Origin: Drosophila miranda | Taxonomy: Eukaryota > Arthropoda > Insecta > Diptera > Drosophilidae | Length of the DNA: 64,000 nucleotides | Reading direction: 5' to 3' | NCBI RefSeq assembly: GCF_003369915.1 | Contig: NC_046676.1 | Span: 20,380,001 to 20,444,000 of the forward strand | Shown: piece after piece, positions 26,401 to 39,424 of the stretch | Layout: every line of letters starts with the position of its first letter | How positions within the stretch are numbered: position 1 is the first letter of the stretch | Translations under genes and position numbers: made by a program | The notes under the pieces: model-generated | Told to the model about the DNA's origin: nothing | Seen by the model: only the letters and a program-made list of their open reading frames with translations | Database searches by the model: none

Positions 26401-27103
26401 GATGAGGAGGAGGAGGAACTGTCGGAGTTTGGCAGCGACCAAAGTGAGGTAAGCGAAATAACAGACACGGTGGGCAAAGGGGGGAAAGGTAGTAACATTT
26501 CCATCTTGCAGGATGTACGCCCCAAGAAGAGTAGGAAGCCCACAACGCCTGCGAGAAATAGCAAAGCTAATAACAAGTCAAAACCAGCTGGAAAGGGTAA
26601 GCTTACCAGCACCTTTGAACCATTAATTATTTTTTAACCTCCTGCCTCTCTCTGCTCGATGCATCCAGCCGATGGTCGATCAAAAAAATCAAAGAAAGAA
26701 TCGTCCGAGGAGGAGGATGATGATGTCGATGACAAAGATGAGTCTGACGAGGATGAGCCACTAACCAAAAAGGGCAAAATGGCATTCCCAACGGTGAGTA
26801 GCCGCGAGCTCTGGCTATTGCTAGTTCGATCTTAAATCGTGTGGTATGGTATACCTTTTGATTGCAGGATGAGCAAATACGCGGCTATGTCAAAGAAATA
26901 TTGGATAAGGCAAATCTGGAGGAGATTACCATGAAAACAGTTTGCAAGCAAGTCTATGCGAAATATCCAGAATTTGATCTAACAGAAAAGAAAGACTTCA
27001 TTAAGGCCACAGTAAAAGCGGTAAGCAAACATCAGCGAATTGGTATCTTTGCCTAATGATCGGTCTAATCGCAATCCCTATTCTACAGTTAATTGCGACA
27101 TAA
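23476..27103 (+). CDS. Dek: DEK-like chromatin protein
   Basis: Nuclear DNA- and histone-binding protein of the DEK family. Eleven coding exons: 23476-23478, 23926-24175, 24805-25301, 25373-25784, 25852-25952, 26013-26201, 26257-26448, 26512-26596, 26669-26793, 26868-27020 and 27089-27103; about 673 aa. Exon 1 contributes only the ATG, which abuts the donor GTACGT. No in-frame ATG exists in exon 2, so this start is required. Long acidic Glu/Asp and basic Lys/Arg tracts flank a DEK N-domain/SAP-like core in exon 4 (from NNVVKKNLRSFAGFEF to the RSICEILTLDRKGSKNEIVMRVL helices). The C-terminus (exons 9-11) is a DEK_C domain (NLEEITMKTVCKQVY, DFIKATVKALI). Two introns, 25953-26012 and 26449-26511, are multiples of three without stops. 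The exon 11 frame is doubtful: see the finding at 27089-27194. Confidence 0.9.
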
Positions 27104-30100
27104 AACGAAGACGGGGGGCATCTTCAAGCTGGAGGAAGGGCCAGGTCCTGTAAACAAACCAAGCAAAATAAAACAAACAGCGGCAGAAAAGTAACCTTTG
27201 CCACCCTTTGAGAGCTGTTTCAACACCATCCGACGTTCGGCGTAGTTCAAGAAAAGTAACTCTAGCTCTCCTATAAGTATATGATGATTTGTGCTCGTAA
27301 AGCTATCTGCAGTTAATCTTAACTCAAGTTAACTAAACGACGGAGCCATTCGCATAATACAATGTCGTCTCCGGTCCACTCTTATATATATTCACATGTA
27401 TATATAATTTCTTTTTGATCCCAGAAAGCGACGCCCCCGCGCTTTAACTTTCATTTATTTAATGGCTAAATGTGCTCTTGACAGCTCTGCAAAATGTGTG
27501 TAAATTAAGCCAAGGAGAAATTTGTAAAAATCAGCTTAAAAAACGAACTAAAATGTAGCTACTTTGATTGACATTCAAAACAAAAAATTATGTATTTAAA
27601 GTTAAGGCAAGATAAATAAAACAAAAAAAGAAGAAAGTAAAAGTAAAAATCGAAAGAAGAAAAAGGAAAAATAAATAACCAAAATTCACACACTGGCAGC
27701 AGTACAAAAACATAATAATGAATGAAGGAATTAAGCCACTTTGCAAGTAAATGGAAGAAGACTTAAAATTTAAATTATTGCAACACTTTTTGGCAATGTA
27801 AAAAATTCAACTTTGGGCGAGTAACTGTAGTTTTAAGGCGCAGACACACACACACGCACGGCAGAGAGGAGCGAGTGAATTGAATGATAATTAATTGATG
27901 ATCCCCAACGGAAGTTTCCAGTATCCCCTTCCGCCGCACCCCCATAATCCTATTCAGATCAAGTGCTTCACCATCACACCTAGTAGTTGAGGATTGAAAG
28001 GAAGAGAAGAGATACATAGGTTTCTCGGCAACACAACGCAAATGGGAACACGCTCACACGCCACGGATGAGTGCATCAAATAAATGAATGAAAGAGTTAA
28101 ATATTATAAATATTTATAAATGTAAACAAAGGCGGAAATAGATGTATGTTAATTTTAAAAAGAAAAAAAGGCAGTACACAACACAAAATGGATATCAAGC
28201 AAAATGTTGAATTATCGACGAAAGGAATCGTACAGAAAAAATACAAAATATATATCTAGAACATCAGCATTCTCAATGTAAGTTTTCTTGTAGTAAACTC
28301 GTTCATAAATAGCAGATCAAAAATCCAAAATTATACAAATAAAAACAAATTGATGTATGTTGAATTGCCCAATCTATTATACCTACTGATACGCACTGTA
28401 CTATGTATGTATGTCGTCTAGTTTAAGAGTTTACAATATGAGGTAGTCAGAGGAGGATGTAATTGAATGCCGGACGAATCCAGCTGAAATGGATGGTTGG
28501 ATCGATCTAGCATGCACTAAGCTCTATAAATATATACATATACATATTCTGTTGTTCTAACTTTAAATGTTTCGTTGCGAAATGCTTAAGGGATGAGATG
28601 AACAAGAAATGATATATATATCAGTAATAAAATGCGAGAAGTTAAGTAAAAGGAAATCTGTGTGCTGGAATAACTAATGGTAGGGAAGGGGAGGGGATGG
28701 GGTTTGCATGTGCATGTGGTAAGAAATTATTATTGTTTTTTTTTTTGCCCCGGCACCCTACATGAACTCCATACAATAAACGGTATCGTTTTGTGGTTTT
28801 AAGATGGGGAAATTTATTTGAGAAAATTTGAATATTCAATATTGATGACATTTAATTGGGTATATACAAATTACGATCTATTGCAAGTTGAAAGGTTAAA
28901 CTAATATCGATCAGACTCTGACCAGCCGAATATACAAAGATTCCGCAGATAGGGCTGTAAATTGCAGATATTTCATGGTTCAGTTATATATGTATTATCA
29001 AAAGATATGGATATATCAACAAATGTTATTAAAACAACAACAAAAAATATAAATATGTTCCAATTTCTGGTTAAAAAAAAACGATATAATATCTATGTAT
29101 CTATGCATATGTTAATATGAGTTATAGAAAGGTAGAAAAGGATTTTGGTATATTCAATTGGCCCTGCAAATAGATCAAAGCACGTAATTTAAATCAAATA
29201 TAAAGAAATACATCTATGTATCAATTTCAAAAATATCATTTGATTGCAAAATAAACGGCTTGACATTGGATCCAAAAAAATGCTGAACGGAATTGGGTTT
29301 TAAAATGGACTTCTAAGGGTAGATGGACCATACTTACCTCTCTGCAGATCGAACAGGAGGCCATCAGGGGATTCGAGACCTTTGCTGAAACTATAAGAGG
29401 ACAAACGACTTCCCGATCTTATATAAAACAGGTCTAGGCCAATCTAAACTAGCAGAATTCCATATGTACATCAAACTGTTTGAGATATGCCTACAGATAC
29501 TATTCAAACCCTTCCTAGTCCCAGACCTATGCCACACTTTGAGACGAGTTGTTAGACAATATACAGTATACAAATGGTGGATCAATAAAGATATACATAT
29601 GTAGATATAGATGGGCTTTGGAGGCAATGTTATCCGAATATATAGCAAACAAATGATACCTTGAAACTATACACATAATTATCTGTTTATGTTCTTGATC
29701 GACTGAAGTCTACTCTGGGGAGGGAGCACTGCACTGCACTGCACTGTTTGGGATATCGGATATCGTCGCAGTTGCTATGAAAATATATAGAAATATATAT
29801 ATATATATATGTAAAGTTTGCACACAAAAATAGATGTTCATGTATATCATATGTCAGCGTAATCATATCAATCAAATATCAATATTATAAAAGTGCATTT
29901 CGATAAGATAAGGCAATTGTATATGTAAAAATCGTAAATTTCCAATATTTTTCAAGGCATACCGATCGTGGCACTGAAGCAAGCAATTAATCAATCAACC
30001 AATCAATCGACTAGGAAAAGTTAAAGCCTGTCCTTTGCCTGTGCCCCCAGATATTCTCCAACGCCAAGACCACAACAGCGCCCCTGAAAATACGCTCGAG

Positions 30101-32364
30101 AAACGACTTTCAATTATGGCAATAGACAATAGTCAATAGGAAAAAGAGACAAAAAAACATTAAAGTCAATAGAAACGCAATGGGGCATAGAGCACTGTTG
30201 AGTGCCATATGCTGAGAATAGATTTATAATAAGTATATATATATGTGGGATATATATTATATATGGTATTATATTAAATGTTTATTCAATGTCTCGACGG
30301 CTGCGGGCAGATCAGATCCGCATTGAGCTCTGAGCCTGCCCTGCCGGCCAGCGTTTACAAATTGTTGTTGTTCATCTGCTGTTGCAACATTCAGATGTAT
30401 TGGTGAGACGTAAAACTTAGTTTAGATTATTCAAATTAATGTTTAAATATTATGGTAGACCAACTTTTCATATGGGTAAGTTTTATCATATCATTGTTAG
30501 ATTTGCATATATGTACGTTTGTATATCAATATATTTTATATAGATAGACAGTAACAAGAACACACGATCTTACCAAGCTTGACACTTTTACAATTTAATA
30601 TTTCGTATCTGTTCATGTTCAATTAGAGAGTGTAAAGGAGTTCTGTTCTGGAGTTTTGCTTTCGGATTTCTGTTATGAACTGGCTTGAAGAATGGCCCCT
30701 CTGAAAGTACATATATGTTGGCATATGTATGTATAATATAGGGTGGCATATGGTAATATATGTAGATATTGAAATATATGGTGGAAATGTGGCGTGATAT
30801 TATTCTATTCCTTGTACCTTGGGAAATGAGTTTTTGTTTTAAAGAAAATACATATTGAAAATAGTTTCACCAGTTAAGATACGATATAGTCCTATATATA
30901 GTACAGAAAATAGAGTACAGTACGAAATCAAGTCTAATTGTATTGAATCTTGGGTTGATCGTAAGGCTATTAAGTAAGGTATATCTTCTCCACAAACTGA
31001 AAGGTGAAAGTTATATATTGAACGAGCATGTGTTTAATTATTATCATCAAATCAATTCGGTTTAGTTTCAATATCCACTCCACTCCACTGCACTCCACTT
31101 AACAAACATTTCAGACAAGGCCCTGGACTTTCAGAATCTTATGAAGAGTACATTTAACAAGTTGAAAAGTCTTACCAGATCACCAGATATCGAACTTCGT
31201 GTATTGCTTGAATCGGTTTTTGTAATAACACTAAGCTAAGTACGAGAGAAATATGTTCATATATCAAAAACGATCATCATTTATGAGCTACATTCGATAT
31301 ATAGGTAATATATATGTATGTAAGTATATGGATGTATATTAATATAATTCTATATATTTTAGTTATTGCAATTTGAAAACTCTCAAAAATGTTGTCTTTC
31401 AAGTGTAAAAAACGCTCAGCACTCTCCACTCTCCACTGCCGTTCGCTCATTCATTTCGCTTGACGAGGAAAGAAATTATATTCAGATATACATATGCAGA
31501 TAGATGTACTATATGTTACCAAAAACGGATTGGATTGGCTTGGCTTGGTTTGGTTTGAGTCTACTGTGTGTTTGTATGGCTCTGTGCTATTGAACATGGA
31601 CAGCAGAGGCAATATCTTTTCTTTCAGTTTGGTTTATAGATAAATATAACTACAAATATAAAAGTAGAGTTCGACTTTCAGGGCTTACTTATGTACTAAT
31701 GGAGAAATCATAGTGTTAATATATTAATTTACAATTATGCAAAAGTGCGACGCCACAAGCTAGAATGATTTGACTTGTTTGACTGATGGATCCGGTCTCT
31801 CTTTCTCTCTGAATTCGCTTCCCTTCCCTTCTGTGCGCTCATCTCGTCTCATCCCTTCTCTGTGATTCTTCGTATTGCTGTTGTTGCGGTTAAAAACTTT
31901 TACTCTTGTGTTTTGCTTTTATTTTTTGCTAGCTTGTGGGGGATAAAAGACATAGGACATAGTGGAACAATAGATCACTGCAAAGAGTTGTACGCATGGT
32001 AAACGAGATTTGGTTAGGATATCACATAGTGAAAGCATATATATTGTACTAGTACGTATGTAAACATTAAAAGTTGAGGGAAGGGCTGATCACTAAAATG
32101 AAGCAGGCAATTAAAGCAGAAAGGTAAAGCAAATATACGTAAAGCAATTATTTAATGGCAGCTATTTTCAGTTCAACACGAAAGAAATGTTCCGTCTATC
32201 AACTACTGGGACTACGGTTTGTCACTTGGTTGTCACTCACCCAATTCAAGGCACCTGCCACATCCGTTAAGTGGAGTAATTTCCACTCCAGCTACAGCTA
32301 CCATCTCTACTCCGACTCCGACTCCTACTTCGATCTCCTCGCCACATCACATCCCGAATCGCTA
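27104..32364. other. Convergent 3' region of Dek and Psi
   Basis: AT-rich noncoding sequence between two convergent genes. An AATAAA at 27167-27172 lies 64 bp past the called Dek stop, and many more AATAAA-like sites follow to about 28.3 kb, so Dek may have long 3' ends. TTTATT sites in the right half are candidate Psi polyadenylation signals on the minus strand. TATATA and ATGTATGTA runs are frequent and a GCACTGCACTGCACTG repeat lies near 29728-29745. I see no coding exon or RNA gene; long 3' UTRs are an inference. Confidence 0.5.
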
Positions 32365-35233
32365 TCAATGCTTGTCATTTTTGTGCGGCTTCTGTTGCTG
32401 CTGTTGTCCCGGCGCACCCGGGTAGCCGCCATAGCCACCACCCGGATATCCACCGGGATAACCAGCGGGCGGACCACCGCCGGGCTGCGGTGGTGCTTGG
32501 GGCTGACCCGCAGCCGCAGCAGCGTAATACTGTGAATATTGTGCATATTGGCTAGGAGTCATACCTTGTGCATAGCCACCGGCTGCTGCAGCAGCGGCCG
32601 CGGCTGCCGCCGCTGGATTGGGCTGCTGCTGCTGGCCGGGATTGGGGCCGCCTTGGTTGGGGTTTTGCGCATTGCTTTGGCCAACAGCAGGTCCACCGTT
32701 CTGTGATTGCTGCAAGGCATCAAAAGTGCCCCAACGACAGAATTTAGCGACTGTTTAACCAGATCTCAACCACTTGTTCGACTCACCTTATTCTTCAACG
32801 TCTTCTCAATCGCCTCTGCCTCCTCGTGCTTGCCCACACTGCGGTAGTATTCGGCCCACTGGGCGCTATAGTCAGCGCTGTTGCCGCCGGATGCCTGCTG
32901 CTGCTGTGCCTGCTGCGGCACTTGCTGTTGTGGCTGCTGCGGCACCTGCTGACCGGGACCAGGTGCTCCGCCCCCTTGTTTGGCCTTCATCTGTTGCTCG
33001 ATCAATTCAGCCTCGCGATGGCAGCCCATTTGCCTGTGAGTTGATTGATTTGTTAAACGGATGTGTATGGAGGAGACCAGCTTAAAATTCTTACTTGTAG
33101 TACTCGATCCACTGGGCCGAGTAGTCCTGCCCAGCGTTCGCACCGGAGCCACCAGGTCCACCGCCCTGATTTCCACCGGCCATTGCCATTTGCTGCTGTT
33201 GCTGGGCCGCAGACGGATCCCATCCCTGTTGGCCATAGGGACCCCAGGGCTGTTGCTGCTGCTGGTACGCTGCTGCAGCGCCGGCATTCGCATCGCCGCC
33301 TTGCATTGGATTGGGTCCACCATAGCCGCCCTGCTGCTGACTGTGATGGGAATTGCTGGGTCCACCTCCAGAGCCATTACCACCGCCGCCTCCACCGCCA
33401 CCACCACCACCACCGATGGGCTTGCGGGCAATAACAGTGAGCTCCATGTTGATCTTCTCAGAAATCATTTGACGGGCCGCCTCCACCTGGTCGGTGGTGC
33501 CCTTGGACTTAAACAGCTTCTCGTTGGGCGGATTGCTGGCATTGCGATCCATTTCAGTATGGGCGCCGGATTGCTGATTGATCAGCTTAATCGTCTCCCC
33601 GCCACGTCCAATTACAATCTGCAAGGTAAAAATTTCAGTTAAGATGGGAGGTGGAGGGCCAGAGGAGGTTTGTTCTCAACCTACACCGCATTTGGATGCT
33701 GGCACCATGAATGTGATCTCCTCACGCCCGCCCTGGGCATGGTTTACGCCATAGCCATAGCCGTAGTTGGAGTTTCCTTCGCCGCCACTTTGGGAGCCGC
33801 CGCCATTCCCATTGCGGTTCAGGCCATTTCGTTGCTGTCGAATAGAATAGAAAGAGGTCAATGAACCAAATTTTGATTAGATTATTGCCTCCTACTCCCT
33901 AGTGCGACATACCATCACGTTCTCGATCAGTCCATCGATGGTCCGCTTGGCGTCCTCGACTTGCTGGCGTGTGCCCTGGATCACACAGCGTCTATCGCCC
34001 ATCTCATCGTTCTTGCCCTGGATGAACTGCAGCTTGCAGCCGCATTCGGTTTGAATCTTTCGGATCATGTCTCCCCCCTTGCCAATGACAACGCCGACGG
34101 CGATTTTTGGCACAAAGACCTCTACGCTCTCGCCGCCATTGCCATTGTTGAAGTTGTTGTAGCCGAGGCCAGGGCCACCGCCTCCGCCACCACCGCCTCC
34201 TCCGCCACTACCGCCCCCGCGTCCACCCTGCTGCTGAGCCAGTGCGTCTTTCTGGGCGATGAGATCCAAGACCATCTGCTTAGCATGCTCGATCTTCTGC
34301 GGATCGCCGGAAATGCGCAGAGGTTTGATAACCTCCTGATTGGGTCCGTCTTGGATGATAATCATCTTGGCTCCCGTCTTCTCCTGCAGCTGTTTTATGG
34401 TGTCGCCACCCTTGCCAATGACCAGGCCCACCTTTGCTCCGGGTATCATGATTTCTTGGTAGGGCGAATAGCCACTGGGTCCCGGAGGCGGCATGTTGAT
34501 GGTTAGTAGTACCTCCACGGTTCCGCCACCACCGCGGCTGGCCATCTGCTGGATCATATCTCGCCCCTTGGACACGGTGTCCCGTTGGCCACGCAATGTA
34601 ATGACTCGCTCCTGTTCCGGCATCAACTGTACCTTAGCCCCCGACTCGGCCTGGATATGAGTGATGGTGTCGTTGCTGCCACGTCCCATAAAGGCATTCG
34701 CTATGGATTCGGGTATGCGGATTTGCTCCTCGCACGTTGTTCCGGCCGATGCCGCCAGGCGAGCAGCCACTGCAGCTGCCTGGGCAATGGCTTGCGTAAT
34801 GTTTGCACCGCCCGGACCTGATCCCCCTCCGCCTCCTCCACCGCCCCCGCTGCTACTGCTCATGTTCGAGTTGTTGTTGTGGCCGTAGTCCGGACTGCCA
34901 AAAGAGCGCTTGCAGTCTGGTCCGCTATCGCCGTCGTCGTTGTGCCTCTTGAAGCTGTTGCCCGCACCGGGTCCCGGCCCGCCGCCACCAGAAGGTGGTG
35001 ATGGTCCTGCTCCAGGTCCTCCTGGACCGCCTGCCTGCTGGCTGGGTTGGATCTTAGCCGCTATCTGCAAACGAATGGCAGATACACACAAAACGTGTGT
35101 ACAGAAATAAATGAATTTTCCCTCGTTTTCGCGTATGTATTCTTCTTCTTACCTGCTTGGCACGCTGTATCGCCTGAGCCAACGCCTGGGATTGACTGAT
35201 ACTCTGTCCTTGTTGCGGTTGAAATTCACTCAT
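32365..35233 (-). CDS. Psi: P-element somatic inhibitor, KH-domain splicing factor
   Basis: Nuclear RNA-binding protein of the FUBP/KSRP family. In flies it represses splicing of the P-element third intron with U1 snRNP and also acts at the Myc promoter (established). Six exons: 35153-35233, 33913-35064, 33685-33834, 33095-33618, 32787-33033 and 32365-32709; about 832 aa. After a Gly/Pro-rich N-terminus come four KH domains: KH1 near 139-200 (GRGS loop), KH2 near 240-305 (GKGG), KH3 near 345-410 (GKGG) and KH4 near 445-510 (GRGG, split by intron 3). The C-terminal half has two A/B-type repeats, DYSAQWIEYYK and DYSAQWAEYYR, known in melanogaster PSI as the U1-70K contact, then poly-Ala and Gly/Pro/Gln-rich tails. 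The intron-3 donor GTAGGT was chosen because it restores the KCG-IVIGRGG join. Confidence 0.95.
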
Positions 35234-35533
35234 TTCAATTCAATTTACCAACTCAACTTCGTTCCCACTATTGTTAGCTTGTAGTTAAGGGAATCTTGAT
35301 TTTTTTCTCTTCGTCGGGGTTGAAAATTCAATAACCAATTAAGCGAATTTTCTAAGATGCCGCTAGCAATGTTTAAGTGTTTATTTTCCAGCCACGAAAT
35401 ACGTTTTCCTCCAGTTTTGACGTCGCGAAAGGCACAGAACTGTTTTAAGCTGTCTTTTTACAGTTTTTTAATAGGTTTTTTGGTTTTTCACGTCGAAAGT
35501 GCGGAAATTATGCGTCGGAAAAAACTTTTGCAG

Positions 35534-35544
35534 CAGTGTGACCG
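35534..35544 (-). promoter_or_regulatory. M1BP core promoter motif of Psi
   Basis: Read on the minus strand, the sequence CGGTCACACTG is a full match to Ohler motif 1 (YGGTCACACTR). It is bound by M1BP and lies at the start sites of TATA-less housekeeping promoters (established). It lies 300 bp upstream of the Psi ATG in the correct orientation, so the Psi transcript probably starts near here. Confidence 0.75.
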
Positions 35545-35559
35545 CTGATTTTCGATCAA

Positions 35560-35830
35560 ATATACCGTCCGACCCAAGAAATATACCAAAATATACCGTC
35601 TCATTTAAAAACTATGCCGTAGATTTACTGACGATTTCAAGTTTTATTATACATATTCCTCGTTTTTGATATTTTTGACATCTATAATCATAGTGACAAC
35701 CGGTTGACAAGCAAAATGTGTGTATTGCAATTTTTATTTTCAAAATAAAACGCCTATTAGTTTTTAACTACCGATATTTTTGTGCACCGATAATTAAATA
35801 TATGACATCCCTACAAGACTTAAAAACGTA
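35560..35830. repeat. Diverged fragment of the dispersed repeat family
   Basis: The stretch shares the string ATATACCAAAATATACCGTCTC and the downstream TATTCCTCGTTTTTGATATT signature with the units at 52.3-56.5 kb and with 41.2 kb. It lies between the divergent Psi and kappaB-Ras genes, so kappaB-Ras transcription probably starts inside or beside it. Confidence 0.6.
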
Positions 35831-35839
35831 AAAAATAAA

Positions 35840-36749
35840 ATGCTCAACGCAAAAGTTGGTAAAGTTGGCAAAGTGTTGGTATGTGGCATGAAAGGCGTTG
35901 GTAAGACAACAGTAATTGAGCAGTTGGTTTATGGAAACCTAAATCCAGACACAGTGAGTGGACAAAACGAGATTTAGCACGGCCTAAGTGGGACAGTGTG
36001 TGTGCAGTGTGCTGGATACAAACAAAAACTATTTTCGAATGGAAATTGGTTTTGATTCATTTAATGAAACGTAGACATTGTAAGAGTGCACTAAAAGGGA
36101 TGTGTGCATGCAGTGTCGTTTTGAGAATCAACACCGTCACGAGTACTGCGATACACCTCCTGCCCCGCTAAAGACCTAAACTGAATTCATAAATGTGAAA
36201 GCGTGCATTTAAAACATAATATTTTTTCTTCAGGAACTCCATCCTACCATTGAGGACATCTATGTTGCCAGCTGCGACACGGGCCGTGGAGGGGCTCGTG
36301 AAACATTACGCATCTACGACACAGCTGGACTGCAGGGCGAGCAGGCGGCTCAATTGCCGCGGCACTACTTACAATTCCCTGATGCTTTTGTATTGGTCTA
36401 TGACCCCATTGATCCACGAAGCTTAGATATGCTGGCAGACATTAAGTCAGACATTGACAAGCATAAGGAAAAGAAGGAAATCCCTGTCATTGTACTGGCC
36501 AATGTGCGAGCCCGGGTTAAAAGGGACACACCACCAACAACGCCTAATCCCGTCGAAAAGATTATGGACCGGGCAAACATCTGGTGCCAGCGGGAGCGTA
36601 TTAAGCACTACACAGTCAATGCCATGGAACGCCCTTCATTGTACGAGCCGTTCACGTCTCTGTGCGCTCGTGTTCATCCAGCACAGACGAAAAGCACGTT
36701 CCCGCAACTGCGCCAGGTCATGCAGAATCGGCAAAAGAGCGAGGCGTAG
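35840..36749 (+). CDS. kappaB-Ras: kappaB-Ras (NKIRAS-like small GTPase)
   Basis: Ras-superfamily protein of the NF-kappa-B inhibitor-interacting Ras-like family; vertebrate members bind I-kappa-B and restrain NF-kappa-B and Ral signalling. Two exons, 35840-35953 and 36234-36749, joined in phase; 209 aa. The P-loop GMKGVGKTT (16-24) has Lys18 where Ras has Gly12. The DTAGLQ motif (67-72) has Leu71 at the Ras Gln61 position. The usual guanine-specificity NKxD motif is replaced by NVRA (128-131). The C-terminal SLYEPF and STFPQLR segments resemble the ends of vertebrate kappaB-Ras proteins and support the family call. No CAAX box is present: the protein ends in Ser-Glu-Ala. The symbol rests on family resemblance. 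Confidence 0.88.
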
Positions 36750-37951
36750 ATTCCTACAAATATATTTAGTCTCAAATTGCGAACTACTAACTAATGGGTA
36801 TGGGGGTATTATTTATGTCTTAATTTGTCTACTGTTTACTTGCCTTTCAATGTGCTGCTTTAATTGTACTTATATTGATGTTTGTGAGTGTCCAATTAAA
36901 TATTTAGTATTTATTACAAAAAGTCTGTAATGCATTAATTTCAAGATAGTCAACCTGTTGGTTAATAAGCCTAATATTACATATGTATAGTCAAAAAAAT
37001 GACACTACACTATTATTACCAAGGGCGTAAGTTTTTAGGCCCAGTTTTTTCATTATCGTTTCTCTTAAGTTGCAAATCCTCCAATTCCATAAAAAAATCA
37101 TAAATTCTAGAGCATTGTCTCTAACTATCACTGCATTCTTTTTCTAAAACAGTTTTAATGCTGCGCCCCTCTCTTAAATTGAAATGCAGTGGCATACGAC
37201 TATTGCTCCGGGTGCTAATTCTAATTCTAACATCTTTAGTTGTTAAAATGGTGTTTAAAATTTCTGATTTAATTTTAAGTCATTTACGACCAAATTAAGG
37301 TAATGACTTCAAAAGTAAATATATGGGCCCAACGGAAATTTTGAACGGCTCCAGTTTTACAAGAACGCAATGGTCATTGGCACTAAGAAGTTTGGTATTT
37401 TCCGGGATATGCCGACATATTATTCTAGTACGGTCGTAGTTAATATCGTACAGATCTCTTTACTTTCGATCTCATTTTATATCGCTTCCATACGAATATC
37501 ATCCCTGATTTGGTCGACCAAATATTTCGTCTGAGTTAGTCTATCTAGGCTATAATTTTCTAGATGTTTTTTCTTTTTCATGGCAACTATTAGCTATGCT
37601 ATTAAAAATTGTAGAGGGAAACATCGATATCATTCAATAGTGACAGTTGTGGTAGTCATAAAAATAAGAGGGGTACTCAGGTCCTACGTACATCTTCCGA
37701 AAATATTATGAAAATATTTATATTTCCACAGACTGCATCATACGGAATAATACAGAACCAATTAAAATTCTTAAAATTTTCCTAAATTACCTACAAAGTC
37801 AATCACATCGCACCGTTCGCATTTCAGAGGAAAAACATCGATAGTCTTCAAATATTGTAACATTGAAATATCGATGGTTTTGCAGGCTCTACTGTCTCTA
37901 GATGACACTGAACTGTAACACGCTTCTTTCCTTTCTTTCCCACATACCATA
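36750..37951. promoter_or_regulatory. kappaB-Ras 3' region and RpL11 promoter
   Basis: The left part is probable kappaB-Ras 3' UTR, with an AATTAAATATTT-rich end near 36893-36908. The middle is AT-rich with no gene. The right end holds two DRE-like sites, CATCGATAG near 37836-37844 and TATCGATG at 37869-37876, then an uninterrupted pyrimidine run CTTCTTTCCTTTCTTTCCC at 37923-37941. That run is a 5'-TOP-type start of a ribosomal protein transcript, so transcription of RpL11 probably begins near 37920. Confidence 0.6.
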
Positions 37952-38982
<1,031 letters not shown>

Positions 38983-39424
38983 AAGCTCCTATCGTAACAA
39001 TGTTTTTTTAAGATGAATTCTACAATAAAACTTGGATTCTGTCGAAAAGTTATTCATGTTTTATATAAGTTATGATTTAGATTGATATTAGGAAATAATC
39101 CACGAAGAAATAGCTCGATATGCTACATGTACATACTATACTCGAGCAGTGTTAATGTTTCAATGCCCCAGTTGTTGTTCAGGTGTGGGCGAGGGCGAGT
39201 TGGCCAAAGTCAGCCAGAAGGTGAACTTGAAATTTTTCAGGCCACAGGGGGAGTGGTAGTAGCAGGTGCTAAAGTTGAAGGCAGTCGAAACTTTCAATAA
39301 ATCGATGCCTTCACACAGGATATTGTTGCCATGGCAATCCAAAGTCCTTTGCGGGGCCAAACATGTCAGAACCATCGTAGTGAAGCTTATAAACAATTGC
39401 GGCGGATGCCAGTCAAACAGTAAA

